NCBI RefSeq assembly: GCF_013032455.1
Contig: NZ_WQCF01000002.1
Coordinates: 434,001-498,000, forward strand
Reading direction: 5' to 3'
DNA: 64,000 nucleotides
Origin: Ruegeria atlantica
GTDB taxonomy: Bacteria > Pseudomonadota > Alphaproteobacteria > Rhodobacterales > Rhodobacteraceae
Shown here: piece after piece, positions 52,240-61,095 of the stretch
Layout of the letters: each line of letters begins with the position of its first letter
Position numbering within the stretch: position 1 is the stretch's first letter
Notes under the pieces: model-generated
Told to the model about the DNA's origin: nothing
The model's input: only the letters and a program-made list of their open reading frames with translations
Databases searched by the model: none
Made by a program: the position numbers and the translations under genes

Positions 52240-52560
52240 TCAGATGGATTCTTCGATCCAGCTTTGCAGCGCCGCTTTCGGGGCCGCGCCTGCGCGGTTC
52301 GAAACAACCTGGCCATCCTTGAAGATGAACAGCGCCGGAATGCCGCGCACGCCCATGGCGGCGGCCGAGTTCGGGTTGCTGTCCACATCAACCTTGGCGA
52401 TTTTCACCTTGTCGCCGTATTCAGCGGCCAGCTCTTCCAGAGCGGGGCCAATCTGCTTGCAGGGGCCACACCATTCGGCCCAGAAATCGACAACAACTGG
52501 GATGTCGGAATTCTTGACTTCGGCGTCAAAGGTATCGTCGGTTACGGCTACGGTCGACAT
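52240..52560 (-). CDS. trxA: thioredoxin
   Basis: 106 residues, one thioredoxin fold with the canonical active site [19 protein letters not shown] near residue 30 and the cis-Pro loop [12 protein letters not shown] near residue 73. No signal peptide, so it is the cytosolic general disulfide reductase. It lies 60 bp downstream of addA and ends in a strong terminator; its own promoter may lie in that gap. Confidence 0.97.
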   Translation of the reverse strand: MSTVAVTDDTFDAEVKNSDIPVVVDFWAEWCGPCKQIGPALEELAAEYGDKVKIAKVDVDSNPNSAAAMGVRGIPALFIFKDGQVVSNRAGAAPKAALQSWIEESI

Positions 52561-52620
52561 ATTCTGTCTCCTGAATGGGGTAAACTCGGGAACTGAACGT
52601 AGGGTCGGGACAATCCGAGG

Positions 52621-55600
52621 TCAAGATATCTGGGCGCGTGCCAATGCCTCTGTCACCAGATCGTGTGGCAGCCACATCAGCTCTGCTGTGCGGGTCCACA
52701 GGATGGCCGTGCGAATTTCGCGGTCCGGATAGATCTGCGCCAAAGCCTGCGCGTAAGCCCCCATCTGCCGCAACAAGCCTTCGGGGCAAGTGGTCGGACT
52801 ATTCGGAACGATGGTATTGGATTTGAAATCAATTACCTGCACATCGGTCTTCGTCACGATCAGCCGGTCGATCACACCGTGAATGCGCACCCCGCTCAGG
52901 TCCGACGTGATAGGGATTTCGGCCAGTGTGTCAGCTGCAAAAACGGCCTGCAGACGCCCGCTTGTCAAAACGCCAATTGCCTCATTCAACAGCTCCTGAC
53001 GTTCGATTTCCTGCATATCAGGTAGAATCCGGGCGCAAAGCTGCGACCACGTGTCCTGTTCGACGGATGGCAAATGCTCTAGCAACAGGTGCAGGCGCGT
53101 GCCGCGCAGTTTGGCAGCTTCTTCATCCAGGCCGCTGTCGCCGGGAACCGCCTTGGCTCCGCCCAGATCTGAAGGGCTGAGTGTATCCGGCGCTGGTTCC
53201 GGGGCGGTGGCCGAGGACGTGAAGTGTTCGGGCAAAGGCGTTTCGGCAACCTCTGCTTCCGTGTGTTCCACCATTGGCAACGCGTCCCAATCCGCGTGGG
53301 CTAGACGCAAGGTCTCGGAGCCGGGTAGCTGAGTAGCCCCTGCGCGCGCCATCGCGGCCTCAACCATCTGATACCAGCTGGTTCCGTCCTTGCCGACATC
53401 CCCAGCCGCGCCCACGATCAACCACTTTTCCGCCCGTGTTAGAGCCACATATAGCAGACGAAGCCGCTCATTTTCCTCCCTGTCGCGGGCCTCGGCCCGC
53501 GCCTGTGCAATCAAGGCCGGCGAGGCGTCTGCCGGTACTTTCCACAGCGGTATCCCCTCACCCACCATGATCTCGGCATCGCGCGGGGCCTGACGTTTGC
53601 CGGTATCCGGCAGGATCACGATAGGCGCCTCAAGCCCCTTGGAGCCATGCACCGTCATCACCCGGATCATGTTGCCAACACCGCTCATCTGACGTTTGAT
53701 TTCCAGATCGTCGGTCTGCATCCAGACGAGGAATCCTGTCAGGCTGGGGATATCGGTACGCTCATAAGCCAGCGCCTGCGACAGCAGCGCGTTGATTCCA
53801 TCCTCGGCCTCTGCCCCCAGACGCCCCAGTAATTTGCGGCGTCCGTCGTGGCGCGTGAGAATGCGCTCGATCAAGTCGTAGGGGCGCAGAAAGTCGATCT
53901 GGCCACGCAGATCATTTAGGATTTCCAGCGTTTTAGGAAACTCTTCGGCACGATGGCGCAGCGCGGCCCACAGGAATTGTTCCTGCCGCCTGTGCGACAG
54001 ATCAAAGAGTTGCTGTTCCGTCCAGCCAAACAAAGGCGATTTCAGCACGGTCGCCAGCGATAGGCTGTCCTCGGGCGTGGCCAGAAAGCTTAGCAAAGCG
54101 GCCAGATCTTTCACGGCCAGCTCCGCGCCCACCTTCAGACGGTCAGCCCCGGCAATGGGCAGGCGCAAGGCTTTGCAGGCGCGTATGATTTCGGCAAACA
54201 GGTCTGATCGGCGCTGGACGAGGATCAGGAAATCCCCCGGTTGCACCTTGCGACGCACGAAAGCGCCGGGTGTTTTGCCATCCTCGGGGATCGTCTCGCC
54301 GCTGTCGATCATGTCCTTGATCGACTTGGCCACCTTCTCGGCCAGAATGACGGTGTGATGGCGCGATCCCGGACGATCCACCGGGTCGGTCCAGTCTCCG
54401 TCGTGGTCTTCGTCGACCTTTTCAATCACCGGCCAAAGATCGACCCGACCGGGAAGATAAGACTTGAAGGCGCGATGCTGGCTGTCCTTGTGAAACCCGG
54501 CCTCAACGCGGTTTTCAAACAGGATATCGACCAGAGACAGGATCGCGCTGGAGGATCGGAACGAGTATTCCAACGTCAAATCCCACAGTTTAGAACCTGA
54601 TTCTGTCAGTTTGCGGCCAAACTCGCCCTGCATCTGGTCAAAGGCTTTTGGGTCTGCACCCTGAAATGAATAGATGGATTGTTTTTTGTCGCCGACCACG
54701 AAGATGGTGCGCTCGACTCCGGATCTCGCCCCTTCCCCGCTGGTAAATTCCTGCGCCAGCTTTTCGACCACGTCCCATTGGTCCGGGCTGGTATCCTGCG
54801 CTTCGTCCACCAGAATGTGGTCAATGCCACCGTCCAGCCGGTACAATACCCATTCAGCCACCGCGGGGTCATTCAGCACCTGCCGTGCGCGCAGGATCAG
54901 GTCGTCGAAATCCAGCCAGCCGCGCAACTGCTTGCGTCGTTCATATTCCGGTAGGAATGCGGCGGCAAAGCGGTGCAGGACATGCGTCTTGCGTGCAGCG
55001 ACCAGTGCCAACCGCTGCTCACGAGCGGCTTCGATCCGCAGCATGAACGATTCCAACTGAGGCATCTGCCCGGCCAGCGCACCCTCGCGCAGGGCTTTGG
55101 TGGGAAAGCTGTTGATCTTCGCGGCGAAAGGTTCCTTGGCCGACTTTCCCGTCAGAAATACGTTTTCCAATGTGGGCAGGCTGCTGATCCGCGCATCGGT
55201 AAATGTTGCCAGTTTGGCGGCGGCCTTGGCGTTATTGCCGCCACTTTCGGTTAGTGCGGGCAAGATCGATCGGATCAGATCGACTTCACCTCCCAGGAAA
55301 ACGCGATCCAGCAAGGCGTCTTCGTCAAACCCATCTGGTAGGTCGAATTGCTGTAAAAGATCGTGCCAATCCAAGGGTTTGGTAAACAGGTTGCGCTTGT
55401 AAGTGATGGCGGCAGTGAGGTTTTCAAATCCGGTGTCTGTAACGAACCGGGCGACATCCTCGATCAGCGCGGCCTGCGGACCTTCGGCAAAATCTTCGAC
55501 AATTTCTTCGCGCAACAGGGCTGCGGCGCGGTCCTCCATCTCGGAGAATTGCGGACTGACCCCAGCCTCCAGCGGGAACCGCCGCAGCAAGGACGCACAG

Positions 55601-55980
55601 AACGAGTGAATCGTCTGAATCTTCAGACCGCCCGGCGTCTCAATTGCGCGGGCGAACAGGGTGCGGGCCTGCGCCAGCCGATTGGGATCAATGGCACCTG
55701 TCACGCCAAGCTCGACCAATTCGGCCTCAAGCTCGTTGTTATCCAGCATTGCCCACTTACCAAGCCGCTTGAACAGCCGGTTCTGCATCTCGCTGGCGGC
55801 GGCCTTTGTATAGGTCAGGCATAGGATGTGCTGCGGCTGTACCCCGTTCAGCAACAACCGTGCCACCCGATCGGTCAGAACCCGGGTTTTGCCTGAGCCC
55901 GCATTGGCCGCCAGCCAGGTCGAGGCATCGGGCCGCGCCGCCTGCACCTGCCGCTCGGTTGCGTCGTTACGGGCGCTCAT
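52621..55980 (-). CDS. addA: double-strand break repair helicase-nuclease AddA
   Basis: 1119 residues from ATG 55980, overlapping the addB stop (ATGA). UvrD-like helicase: Walker A WLAANAGSGKTRVLTDRVARLL near residue 20, KAAASEMQNRLF, motif II HILVDEAQDTSPDQWDVV near residue 395, motif III VGDKKQSIYSFQGADP near residue 445, and VMTVHGSKGLEAPIVILPDT near residue 785. The C-terminal nuclease has the RG-x-R-H-LLEHL lead and VHGVIDRL...VQVIDFKSNT near residue 1060. With AddB it resects broken DNA ends for RecA, replacing RecBCD. Confidence 0.95.
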   Translation of the reverse strand: MSARNDATERQVQAARPDASTWLAANAGSGKTRVLTDRVARLLLNGVQPQHILCLTYTKAAASEMQNRLFKRLGKWAMLDNNELEAELVELGVTGAIDPNRLAQARTLFARAIETPGGLKIQTIHSFCASLLRRFPLEAGVSPQFSEMEDRAAALLREEIVEDFAEGPQAALIEDVARFVTDTGFENLTAAITYKRNLFTKPLDWHDLLQQFDLPDGFDEDALLDRVFLGGEVDLIRSILPALTESGGNNAKAAAKLATFTDARISSLPTLENVFLTGKSAKEPFAAKINSFPTKALREGALAGQMPQLESFMLRIEAAREQRLALVAARKTHVLHRFAAAFLPEYERRKQLRGWLDFDDLILRARQVLNDPAVAEWVLYRLDGGIDHILVDEAQDTSPDQWDVVEKLAQEFTSGEGARSGVERTIFVVGDKKQSIYSFQGADPKAFDQMQGEFGRKLTESGSKLWDLTLEYSFRSSSAILSLVDILFENRVEAGFHKDSQHRAFKSYLPGRVDLWPVIEKVDEDHDGDWTDPVDRPGSRHHTVILAEKVAKSIKDMIDSGETIPEDGKTPGAFVRRKVQPGDFLILVQRRSDLFAEIIRACKALRLPIAGADRLKVGAELAVKDLAALLSFLATPEDSLSLATVLKSPLFGWTEQQLFDLSHRRQEQFLWAALRHRAEEFPKTLEILNDLRGQIDFLRPYDLIERILTRHDGRRKLLGRLGAEAEDGINALLSQALAYERTDIPSLTGFLVWMQTDDLEIKRQMSGVGNMIRVMTVHGSKGLEAPIVILPDTGKRQAPRDAEIMVGEGIPLWKVPADASPALIAQARAEARDREENERLRLLYVALTRAEKWLIVGAAGDVGKDGTSWYQMVEAAMARAGATQLPGSETLRLAHADWDALPMVEHTEAEVAETPLPEHFTSSATAPEPAPDTLSPSDLGGAKAVPGDSGLDEEAAKLRGTRLHLLLEHLPSVEQDTWSQLCARILPDMQEIERQELLNEAIGVLTSGRLQAVFAADTLAEIPITSDLSGVRIHGVIDRLIVTKTDVQVIDFKSNTIVPNSPTTCPEGLLRQMGAYAQALAQIYPDREIRTAILWTRTAELMWLPHDLVTEALARAQIS

Positions 55981-58904
55981 ATCAGGTCCTCTGGCGTGGT
56001 TTCGTCTGTACGGTCCCACTCGCCGAAGCGGGATAGATGGTCATAATCCCCGATGTCGGAGTCCTTGTGCAACATTCTACGGGACGTGAAGCCCTGATCA
56101 GGCTCTAAATAAGCCGAAATCAACTCTTTTAGCTCGGCCAGTACCTTATCTGGCGGCTCCTTGGCCAAGGGTGCCTGGACCTCTTTGTAGGTTCCGCCCA
56201 TGCCGATAAAGATAGCCTCGGCCACAGGCAGCGGGTCGATCCCTTCGATAGCGCCCTGCTCGGCCATGGCGGCCTCAATCAACAGCTGCTTGTCGAATTT
56301 GGCCTGCTGGCTTTCGGTCGGTGGCGTACCGGTTTTGTAATCCACGATCCGCAGCGCGCCCCGGCTGTTGACGTCAATCCGATCGGCCCGACCTGCGATG
56401 GTGAAATCCAGTGGCGACAGCACCAATTTCATAGCTGCCTCAAACGCCACCGGCCCTCCGTCACCGCGCCGGGACGTTTCGGCGCGCAGGAAATCGTCTG
56501 CGATCCGTTCTAACCGTGCCAGCCAAAGTTTTCGGGCGGTGGGCCACGCCACGTGCCGGTCCAGCAGAGTCTCTGCGCGTTTCAGAAAGTTTTCGCGGGT
56601 CAGCAAGGCGGAATCAAGAACACTGTCCTTGACGAAATGTTCGAGGATTTCGTGGATAACGATCCCGCGCAGCAAAGCATCCGGCGCCTGTACCAGAGGA
56701 TCCAGTGGCCGCAGGCGCAGCACGTGCTTGGCGTAGATTGCGTATGGATCACGGATCAGGCGCTTGATCTCGGTCACGCTCAGGCGGCGCGGGCGGGCCG
56801 CAACAGGGGGGCGCGGCGACGGGCGTGGGGCGGGTTCTATCCGGGGTGCAGTCTCGAGCTGTTCTGCCCAGCGCAGGTATTTTTGACCCCGTGAACGCAT
56901 GGCTGACAGGGCTTCGGGACCACCCTGCCCAGTCAAGCCCTGCAACAGGTTCGTCATGCGGTTCAGCCAGCGTGATGCCACGGTTTCGGCGTCATCGGAT
57001 CGGGTTGCACGGGTTAGCCAGACCTCGGGCGCGCCGACAGCTTGTTGGAAATCGTGGGCCGACAGACCGATCCGGCGCTCAGGCAGCAACAAACCTGCCT
57101 TGTCGCGCATCTGTCGGTTAAGCCATGGGTCTGGTGCAGCGGCCTCGGGCCAACTGCCCTCGTTTAAGCCGCCCAGGATCAGCAGATCGGCGCCCTGTAC
57201 CCGCGCTTCGAGCGTACCCCAGATCATGATATGCGGGTGCGGCGCATCACGGTCGCGAACTTCTTCTCCGGCCAGCAATGCACCCAGCAGATCGGTAAAA
57301 TCGTGGGCGGTCATCTGGCCGCCATGTTGGGCCTCGTTCTCCATTGCGGTCAGAACTGCCAATGCCTTTTGACCTGCGTTCTTCTCCCACAGTGGTCCGG
57401 TTTCACCCTCGCTTCCGGCGGAAATCGCCTCGGCCAAACTCCGCAGACGCGATACCCACTCTGACAATGGCAGCTCACCGGTTACGTGCTGGTTGCAAAA
57501 ATGCGTGGCGAGCCAGAGCATCCAGCGCTCGGGTACCTCTTTGCGGATGGCGAACGCGGTCAGGCTGGCGCTGTTGGGAAACGGAGGGCCATGCCGCCGC
57601 AAATCCAGTTCCAGATCGCGGCTATGCAGCAGATGTGCGCCGCGACCACCGCCGCCATGGCAGAGCGGGTGTTTCAGCAGGGTCAGCAGCGCCTCACCTT
57701 CGAGCCTCCGGGCGAACAGACCCGCCACGTGGCGTAGGAACCGACCCGGAGGTGACAATTGCAACGGCAGGCCCGCACTGTCGTCGGGCAGGATGTCCCA
57801 TCTATCCAACGCAGCGCTGACTTGACGGGTCAACATCCGGTCAGGCGTGATCAACGCTGCGGTCTGGCCGGTTTCGGCTGCTTCTCGCAGGCGTAAAGCG
57901 ATGGCCAGCGCCTCGGCCCGGGGGGATTGCGCCTCGACCAGCGTCAGGTCTTGGGTGGCATCGTCCAGATTGGTCAGTTGAGGGCCTTCGGACATCCAGG
58001 CATCGGTGATTGGGGCAGGGCGTAATGCAAGTGAAATCAGTTTGTTACGGGCGGGTGAGGGGGCAGAACCATTTGTCCAATGCTTGATTTGTCCGGGCTG
58101 AAGCTCAAGCCGTGTCATCAGCTTCCGGAACCGGTATTGCGGGTGATCTTCCGAGGTCAGCGCCTCGTCCAACCCCCGCCAGACAGTGTCCGGCTGGTCG
58201 AAATCATAGCCGGGCAGGATCAATGCCCCTTGCGGCAGGCGGGCCACAGCCTCCATCAGCATAAGCGTGGTACCGCGCGACCCGGTCGAGCCCGCAAGGA
58301 TCACCGGATGCTGCGGCGGTGAAACCTGCCAGCGGTCAATCAGGTTTTCCACCACGCGCCGCTGTCGCGCTTGCGCATCCAGCGCATCGGGGCCGGAATC
58401 GATGAAATGATCGGCAATCCCGATAAACGCCTGCGCGCGGGCCCAATGACCGGACATATCGCTGACATCCAGTTGCCGGATCGCGTCGGGGGATACCCCT
58501 TCGCCCTGCATTTCATCAATCAGCGCGGCCAGACTGTCGGACAGGTCAAACAATGAGGATCGCGCAGCGAGATCCGGTTGTTGCTCCAACAGCTTGGAGA
58601 TCAACTGCGTCAACTCCAACCTGCGCCGCAGGGGTGGAATGGCCGGAGGGATTTGCGCGAGATCGACGCTTTCACCCAGGTCGGTCAGCAAAGAAAGCCG
58701 CGGCAAAAGACAGGCCGGGCCCTGATCGAACAGTTCGCGCACGCGGCGGGCCATGCGTCGGGTGTTGACGACCAGTTGTATGCGCGCCAGCGCTTCGGGC
58801 GGGTGATCGGCGCTGCGCACCCGCAATCCGTTTACCAACGCTTTGGGGAAATCAGCGCCGGGTGGAACGGCAAAGACACGCGGCGCGGCGCTGGGCTCAA
58901 ACAT
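55977..58904 (-). CDS. addB: double-strand break repair protein AddB, alphaproteobacterial type
   Basis: 975 residues from ATG 58904, overlapping the upstream gene by 8 nt. The C-terminal nuclease is clear: LLRGIVIHEILEHFVKDSV near residue 765, then IAGRADRIDVNSRGALRIVDYKTGTPPTESQQAKFDKQLLIEAAMA. The N-terminal helicase-like part is inactive-looking: where a Walker A should be, the sequence reads VFAVPPGADFPKALVNGL, without G-K-[ST]. There are also no cysteines in the last 200 residues, so the 4Fe-4S cluster of Bacillus AddB is missing. It partners AddA. Confidence 0.93.
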   Translation of the reverse strand: MFEPSAAPRVFAVPPGADFPKALVNGLRVRSADHPPEALARIQLVVNTRRMARRVRELFDQGPACLLPRLSLLTDLGESVDLAQIPPAIPPLRRRLELTQLISKLLEQQPDLAARSSLFDLSDSLAALIDEMQGEGVSPDAIRQLDVSDMSGHWARAQAFIGIADHFIDSGPDALDAQARQRRVVENLIDRWQVSPPQHPVILAGSTGSRGTTLMLMEAVARLPQGALILPGYDFDQPDTVWRGLDEALTSEDHPQYRFRKLMTRLELQPGQIKHWTNGSAPSPARNKLISLALRPAPITDAWMSEGPQLTNLDDATQDLTLVEAQSPRAEALAIALRLREAAETGQTAALITPDRMLTRQVSAALDRWDILPDDSAGLPLQLSPPGRFLRHVAGLFARRLEGEALLTLLKHPLCHGGGGRGAHLLHSRDLELDLRRHGPPFPNSASLTAFAIRKEVPERWMLWLATHFCNQHVTGELPLSEWVSRLRSLAEAISAGSEGETGPLWEKNAGQKALAVLTAMENEAQHGGQMTAHDFTDLLGALLAGEEVRDRDAPHPHIMIWGTLEARVQGADLLILGGLNEGSWPEAAAPDPWLNRQMRDKAGLLLPERRIGLSAHDFQQAVGAPEVWLTRATRSDDAETVASRWLNRMTNLLQGLTGQGGPEALSAMRSRGQKYLRWAEQLETAPRIEPAPRPSPRPPVAARPRRLSVTEIKRLIRDPYAIYAKHVLRLRPLDPLVQAPDALLRGIVIHEILEHFVKDSVLDSALLTRENFLKRAETLLDRHVAWPTARKLWLARLERIADDFLRAETSRRGDGGPVAFEAAMKLVLSPLDFTIAGRADRIDVNSRGALRIVDYKTGTPPTESQQAKFDKQLLIEAAMAEQGAIEGIDPLPVAEAIFIGMGGTYKEVQAPLAKEPPDKVLAELKELISAYLEPDQGFTSRRMLHKDSDIGDYDHLSRFGEWDRTDETTPEDLI

Positions 58905-59583
58905 CGGCAATCAGACCTTCGGCCAAAGCGATACCTTCTGGGCGGCCCACATCGCACCAGCGGCCGGGATAGATGGCGGCGAACAGACGCCCTTTCCTTT
59001 GCATCTGATCCCAGAGAATGTTTAGCGAGAACGCTTTTTCTGAAATCGCCACCAGCCCTTCGGTCTTCATGATCTGCGCCCCGCCATAGATAAGCCCCGG
59101 CCCGCGCATGATTCGCCCATCCGCATCCGCGGTGAAATCGCCGGACCCGGAATGGCCAATGGTTTGCCCGATTGGCACACACATCAGCAAGGCATCCATC
59201 CGGTCAGGGTCCCAGATATCGCGCAGAAGGGTCAGCGGGTTCGGCCCAGACCAGATCGCATCGGTGTTCAGGGTGTAAACCGGACCCTCTCCCAATAAGG
59301 GTAGGGCGGCGCGCAGACCGCCGCCTGTTTCCAGAATTTCGGGCTCTTCGCGCGATAGCTTTATGCCTTTCGGGGCCAGATGCGCCTCGAGTTGGTCGGG
59401 CAGGTAATGCAGGTTGGCAACAACTTGCGCCGGTTGCAGATCGTCGACCATATCCAACGCGTGGTCAATCAAAGGGCGACCTGCGACTTCGATCAGCGGT
59501 TTGGGCCGGTCTTTAGTCAACGCGCCCATGCGAGTGCCAAACCCGGCAGCAAACAGCATCACGGCGTCGGGGTGTCGGGTCAT
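58897..59583 (-). CDS. murU: nucleotidyltransferase, likely N-acetylmuramate-1-phosphate uridylyltransferase MurU
   Basis: 228 residues from ATG 59583, overlapping the amgK stop (ATGA). The nucleotidyltransferase loop is VMLFAAGFGTRMGALTKDRPKPLIEVAGRPLIDHAL near residue 8, with the G-x-G-T-R-M and K-P-L metal/nucleotide motifs, followed by ETGGGLRAALPLLGEGPVYTLNTDAIW (DxD-like NTD). In Pseudomonas and Caulobacter the homologue makes UDP-MurNAc in cell-wall recycling. The pairing with the amgK-like kinase is what supports this call; another sugar-1-phosphate is possible. Confidence 0.78.
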   Translation of the reverse strand: MTRHPDAVMLFAAGFGTRMGALTKDRPKPLIEVAGRPLIDHALDMVDDLQPAQVVANLHYLPDQLEAHLAPKGIKLSREEPEILETGGGLRAALPLLGEGPVYTLNTDAIWSGPNPLTLLRDIWDPDRMDALLMCVPIGQTIGHSGSGDFTADADGRIMRGPGLIYGGAQIMKTEGLVAISEKAFSLNILWDQMQRKGRLFAAIYPGRWCDVGRPEGIALAEGLIADV

Positions 59584-60584
59584 GTCTGTCTGAGCCTGTC
59601 CAGATTCTCGGGGGTTGGTGCGGGCAGGGCATCTCGCAGCAGATCGGAGACTGTGACCAACGCAGGGTGGTTCAGATCGCGCATAAGATGCGCCCATGTG
59701 GCCGGGATCAGGTCAATGTAATTTGGCTTGCCATGTTCTGTTGCCAGACGAGCAAACACCCCGAGAATTCGCAAGTTTCTTTGTGCACCCAGCACAGCAT
59801 AAGCGGTGCGAAAATCGTGATCATTCACTCCTGTTGCTGTGATATACCGGTTCACCATCCGCATCTCAGTACCCGGGGATACGTCGCGACGCACATCCTG
59901 CAGCATCGAGACAAGGTCATAAGCCGGATGCCCCAGCATGGCGGTTTGGAAGTCCAGAAGGCCTACCCGCTTCACTCCCTCGCGATTTGGCAGCCAGATC
60001 ATGTTTTCCGCATGATAGTCGCGCTGGACGACCACTTTGCTGCCCGAGGTTTCGCGATGCAGAATGTCCGAAAAGCGGTGCTCGAATCGGACCCGGGCGT
60101 CCGTGTCGTGTTCACCAAAAACCGCCTGTGCGTATTTGGTGAAAGCCAGCGCCGCTAGCTCGGTCATCAGGGTCGGGTCGTACGAGGGCAGCGACAAGGT
60201 TGGCGCCTTATGTAGCTCGATCAGTACATCGGTTGCGGCCTCATACAGTTCGCGCTCTTTCTTCGGGTGTTGCTCCAGAACGCGGGCGAACAGGTCATCG
60301 CCGAAATCTTCCAGCAGCAAAAAGCCGAATTCTGTGTCCTCGGCATAGATCTCGGGCGCGCTGAGGCCGATTTTTCTTAAGTATTTTGCCATGCGGACAA
60401 AGGCCTCGACCGGTTCAGCCTTGTCGGGAGCAGAGTCCATAAGAACCGCTGTCTGGCCAGTGTCAGGATCGGTCAATCTCTCATACCGGCGGTGCGAGGC
60501 ATCCCCGGCCAGCGGAGTGCGTATCGCGTTGGACCAAGGTGTTTGTGCAATCAGGGCCTCGGCCAGAACAGCCCGGTTTGTCAT
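59580..60584 (-). CDS. amgK: aminoglycoside-phosphotransferase-fold kinase, likely anomeric MurNAc/GlcNAc kinase AmgK
   Basis: 334 residues from ATG 60584, overlapping the tsaE stop (ATGA). The APH fold is marked by TPLAGDASHRRYERLTDPDTG near residue 22, FGFLLLEDFGDDLFARVL near residue 90, the catalytic loop VVVQRDYHAENMIWLPNR near residue 182 (H-x-D replaced by QRDYHAEN, the amgK-type form) and VGLLDFQTAMLGHPAYDLVSML with the metal-binding Asp. AmgK phosphorylates MurNAc and GlcNAc at C1 before MurU acts. The downstream murU-like gene supports this. Confidence 0.78.
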   Translation of the reverse strand: MTNRAVLAEALIAQTPWSNAIRTPLAGDASHRRYERLTDPDTGQTAVLMDSAPDKAEPVEAFVRMAKYLRKIGLSAPEIYAEDTEFGFLLLEDFGDDLFARVLEQHPKKERELYEAATDVLIELHKAPTLSLPSYDPTLMTELAALAFTKYAQAVFGEHDTDARVRFEHRFSDILHRETSGSKVVVQRDYHAENMIWLPNREGVKRVGLLDFQTAMLGHPAYDLVSMLQDVRRDVSPGTEMRMVNRYITATGVNDHDFRTAYAVLGAQRNLRILGVFARLATEHGKPNYIDLIPATWAHLMRDLNHPALVTVSDLLRDALPAPTPENLDRLRQT

Positions 60585-61054
60585 GCGGCGCACTCCAGTT
60601 TTTGGGGCCATTTCGGATCGGACCAGCATAGGTTCAAGTGACGTTTTTCCATTGAATTAGGGTCTGTTTGTAAGTGGAGTGTCAGGGCGTTGGTTGGGGT
60701 TAACGGGCCCAGTTTGCCGGGCCATTCGATCAGACAGATGGCAGTGTCGAATGCTTCGGTCAGGCCCAATTCTTCGATCTCTTCCACCGCGCTCAGTCGG
60801 TACAGATCGCAATGCCAGATATCGCCGGACGGGGTGTCATAGGCTTGCACCAGTGTGAAGGTGGGTGATGGGACATCCTCTGGCACAATCATCAGTGATT
60901 GGATCAGGCTGCGGGCAAAATGGGTTTTGCCGCTGCCGATCTCGCCCTCAAGCAAAACGATATCGCCAGGTTGCAATTTCGCACCCAGGCCGGTGGCCAG
61001 TTCTGCGGTTTCTTCAGGCGAATTCAGGGTGATCGAACGTGAATGCGGCGTCAT
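60581..61054 (-). CDS. tsaE: tRNA threonylcarbamoyladenosine synthesis ATPase TsaE
   Basis: 157 residues. P-loop LLEGEIGSGKTHFARSLIQSL near residue 33, then VPSPTFTLVQAYDTPSGDIWHCDLYRL near residue 58 and ICLIEWPGKLGPLTPTNALTLHL near residue 105. It is the small ATPase that works with TsaB and TsaD to make t6A37 in tRNAs. First gene of the coupled run tsaE-amgK-murU-addB-addA, in which every junction overlaps. The PAS gene ends 41 bp upstream. Confidence 0.95.
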   Translation of the reverse strand: MTPHSRSITLNSPEETAELATGLGAKLQPGDIVLLEGEIGSGKTHFARSLIQSLMIVPEDVPSPTFTLVQAYDTPSGDIWHCDLYRLSAVEEIEELGLTEAFDTAICLIEWPGKLGPLTPTNALTLHLQTDPNSMEKRHLNLCWSDPKWPQKLECAA

Positions 61055-61095
61055 GGCGCCACAATGGCCTTACGTCCGGTCGGCTGCAACCCGGT

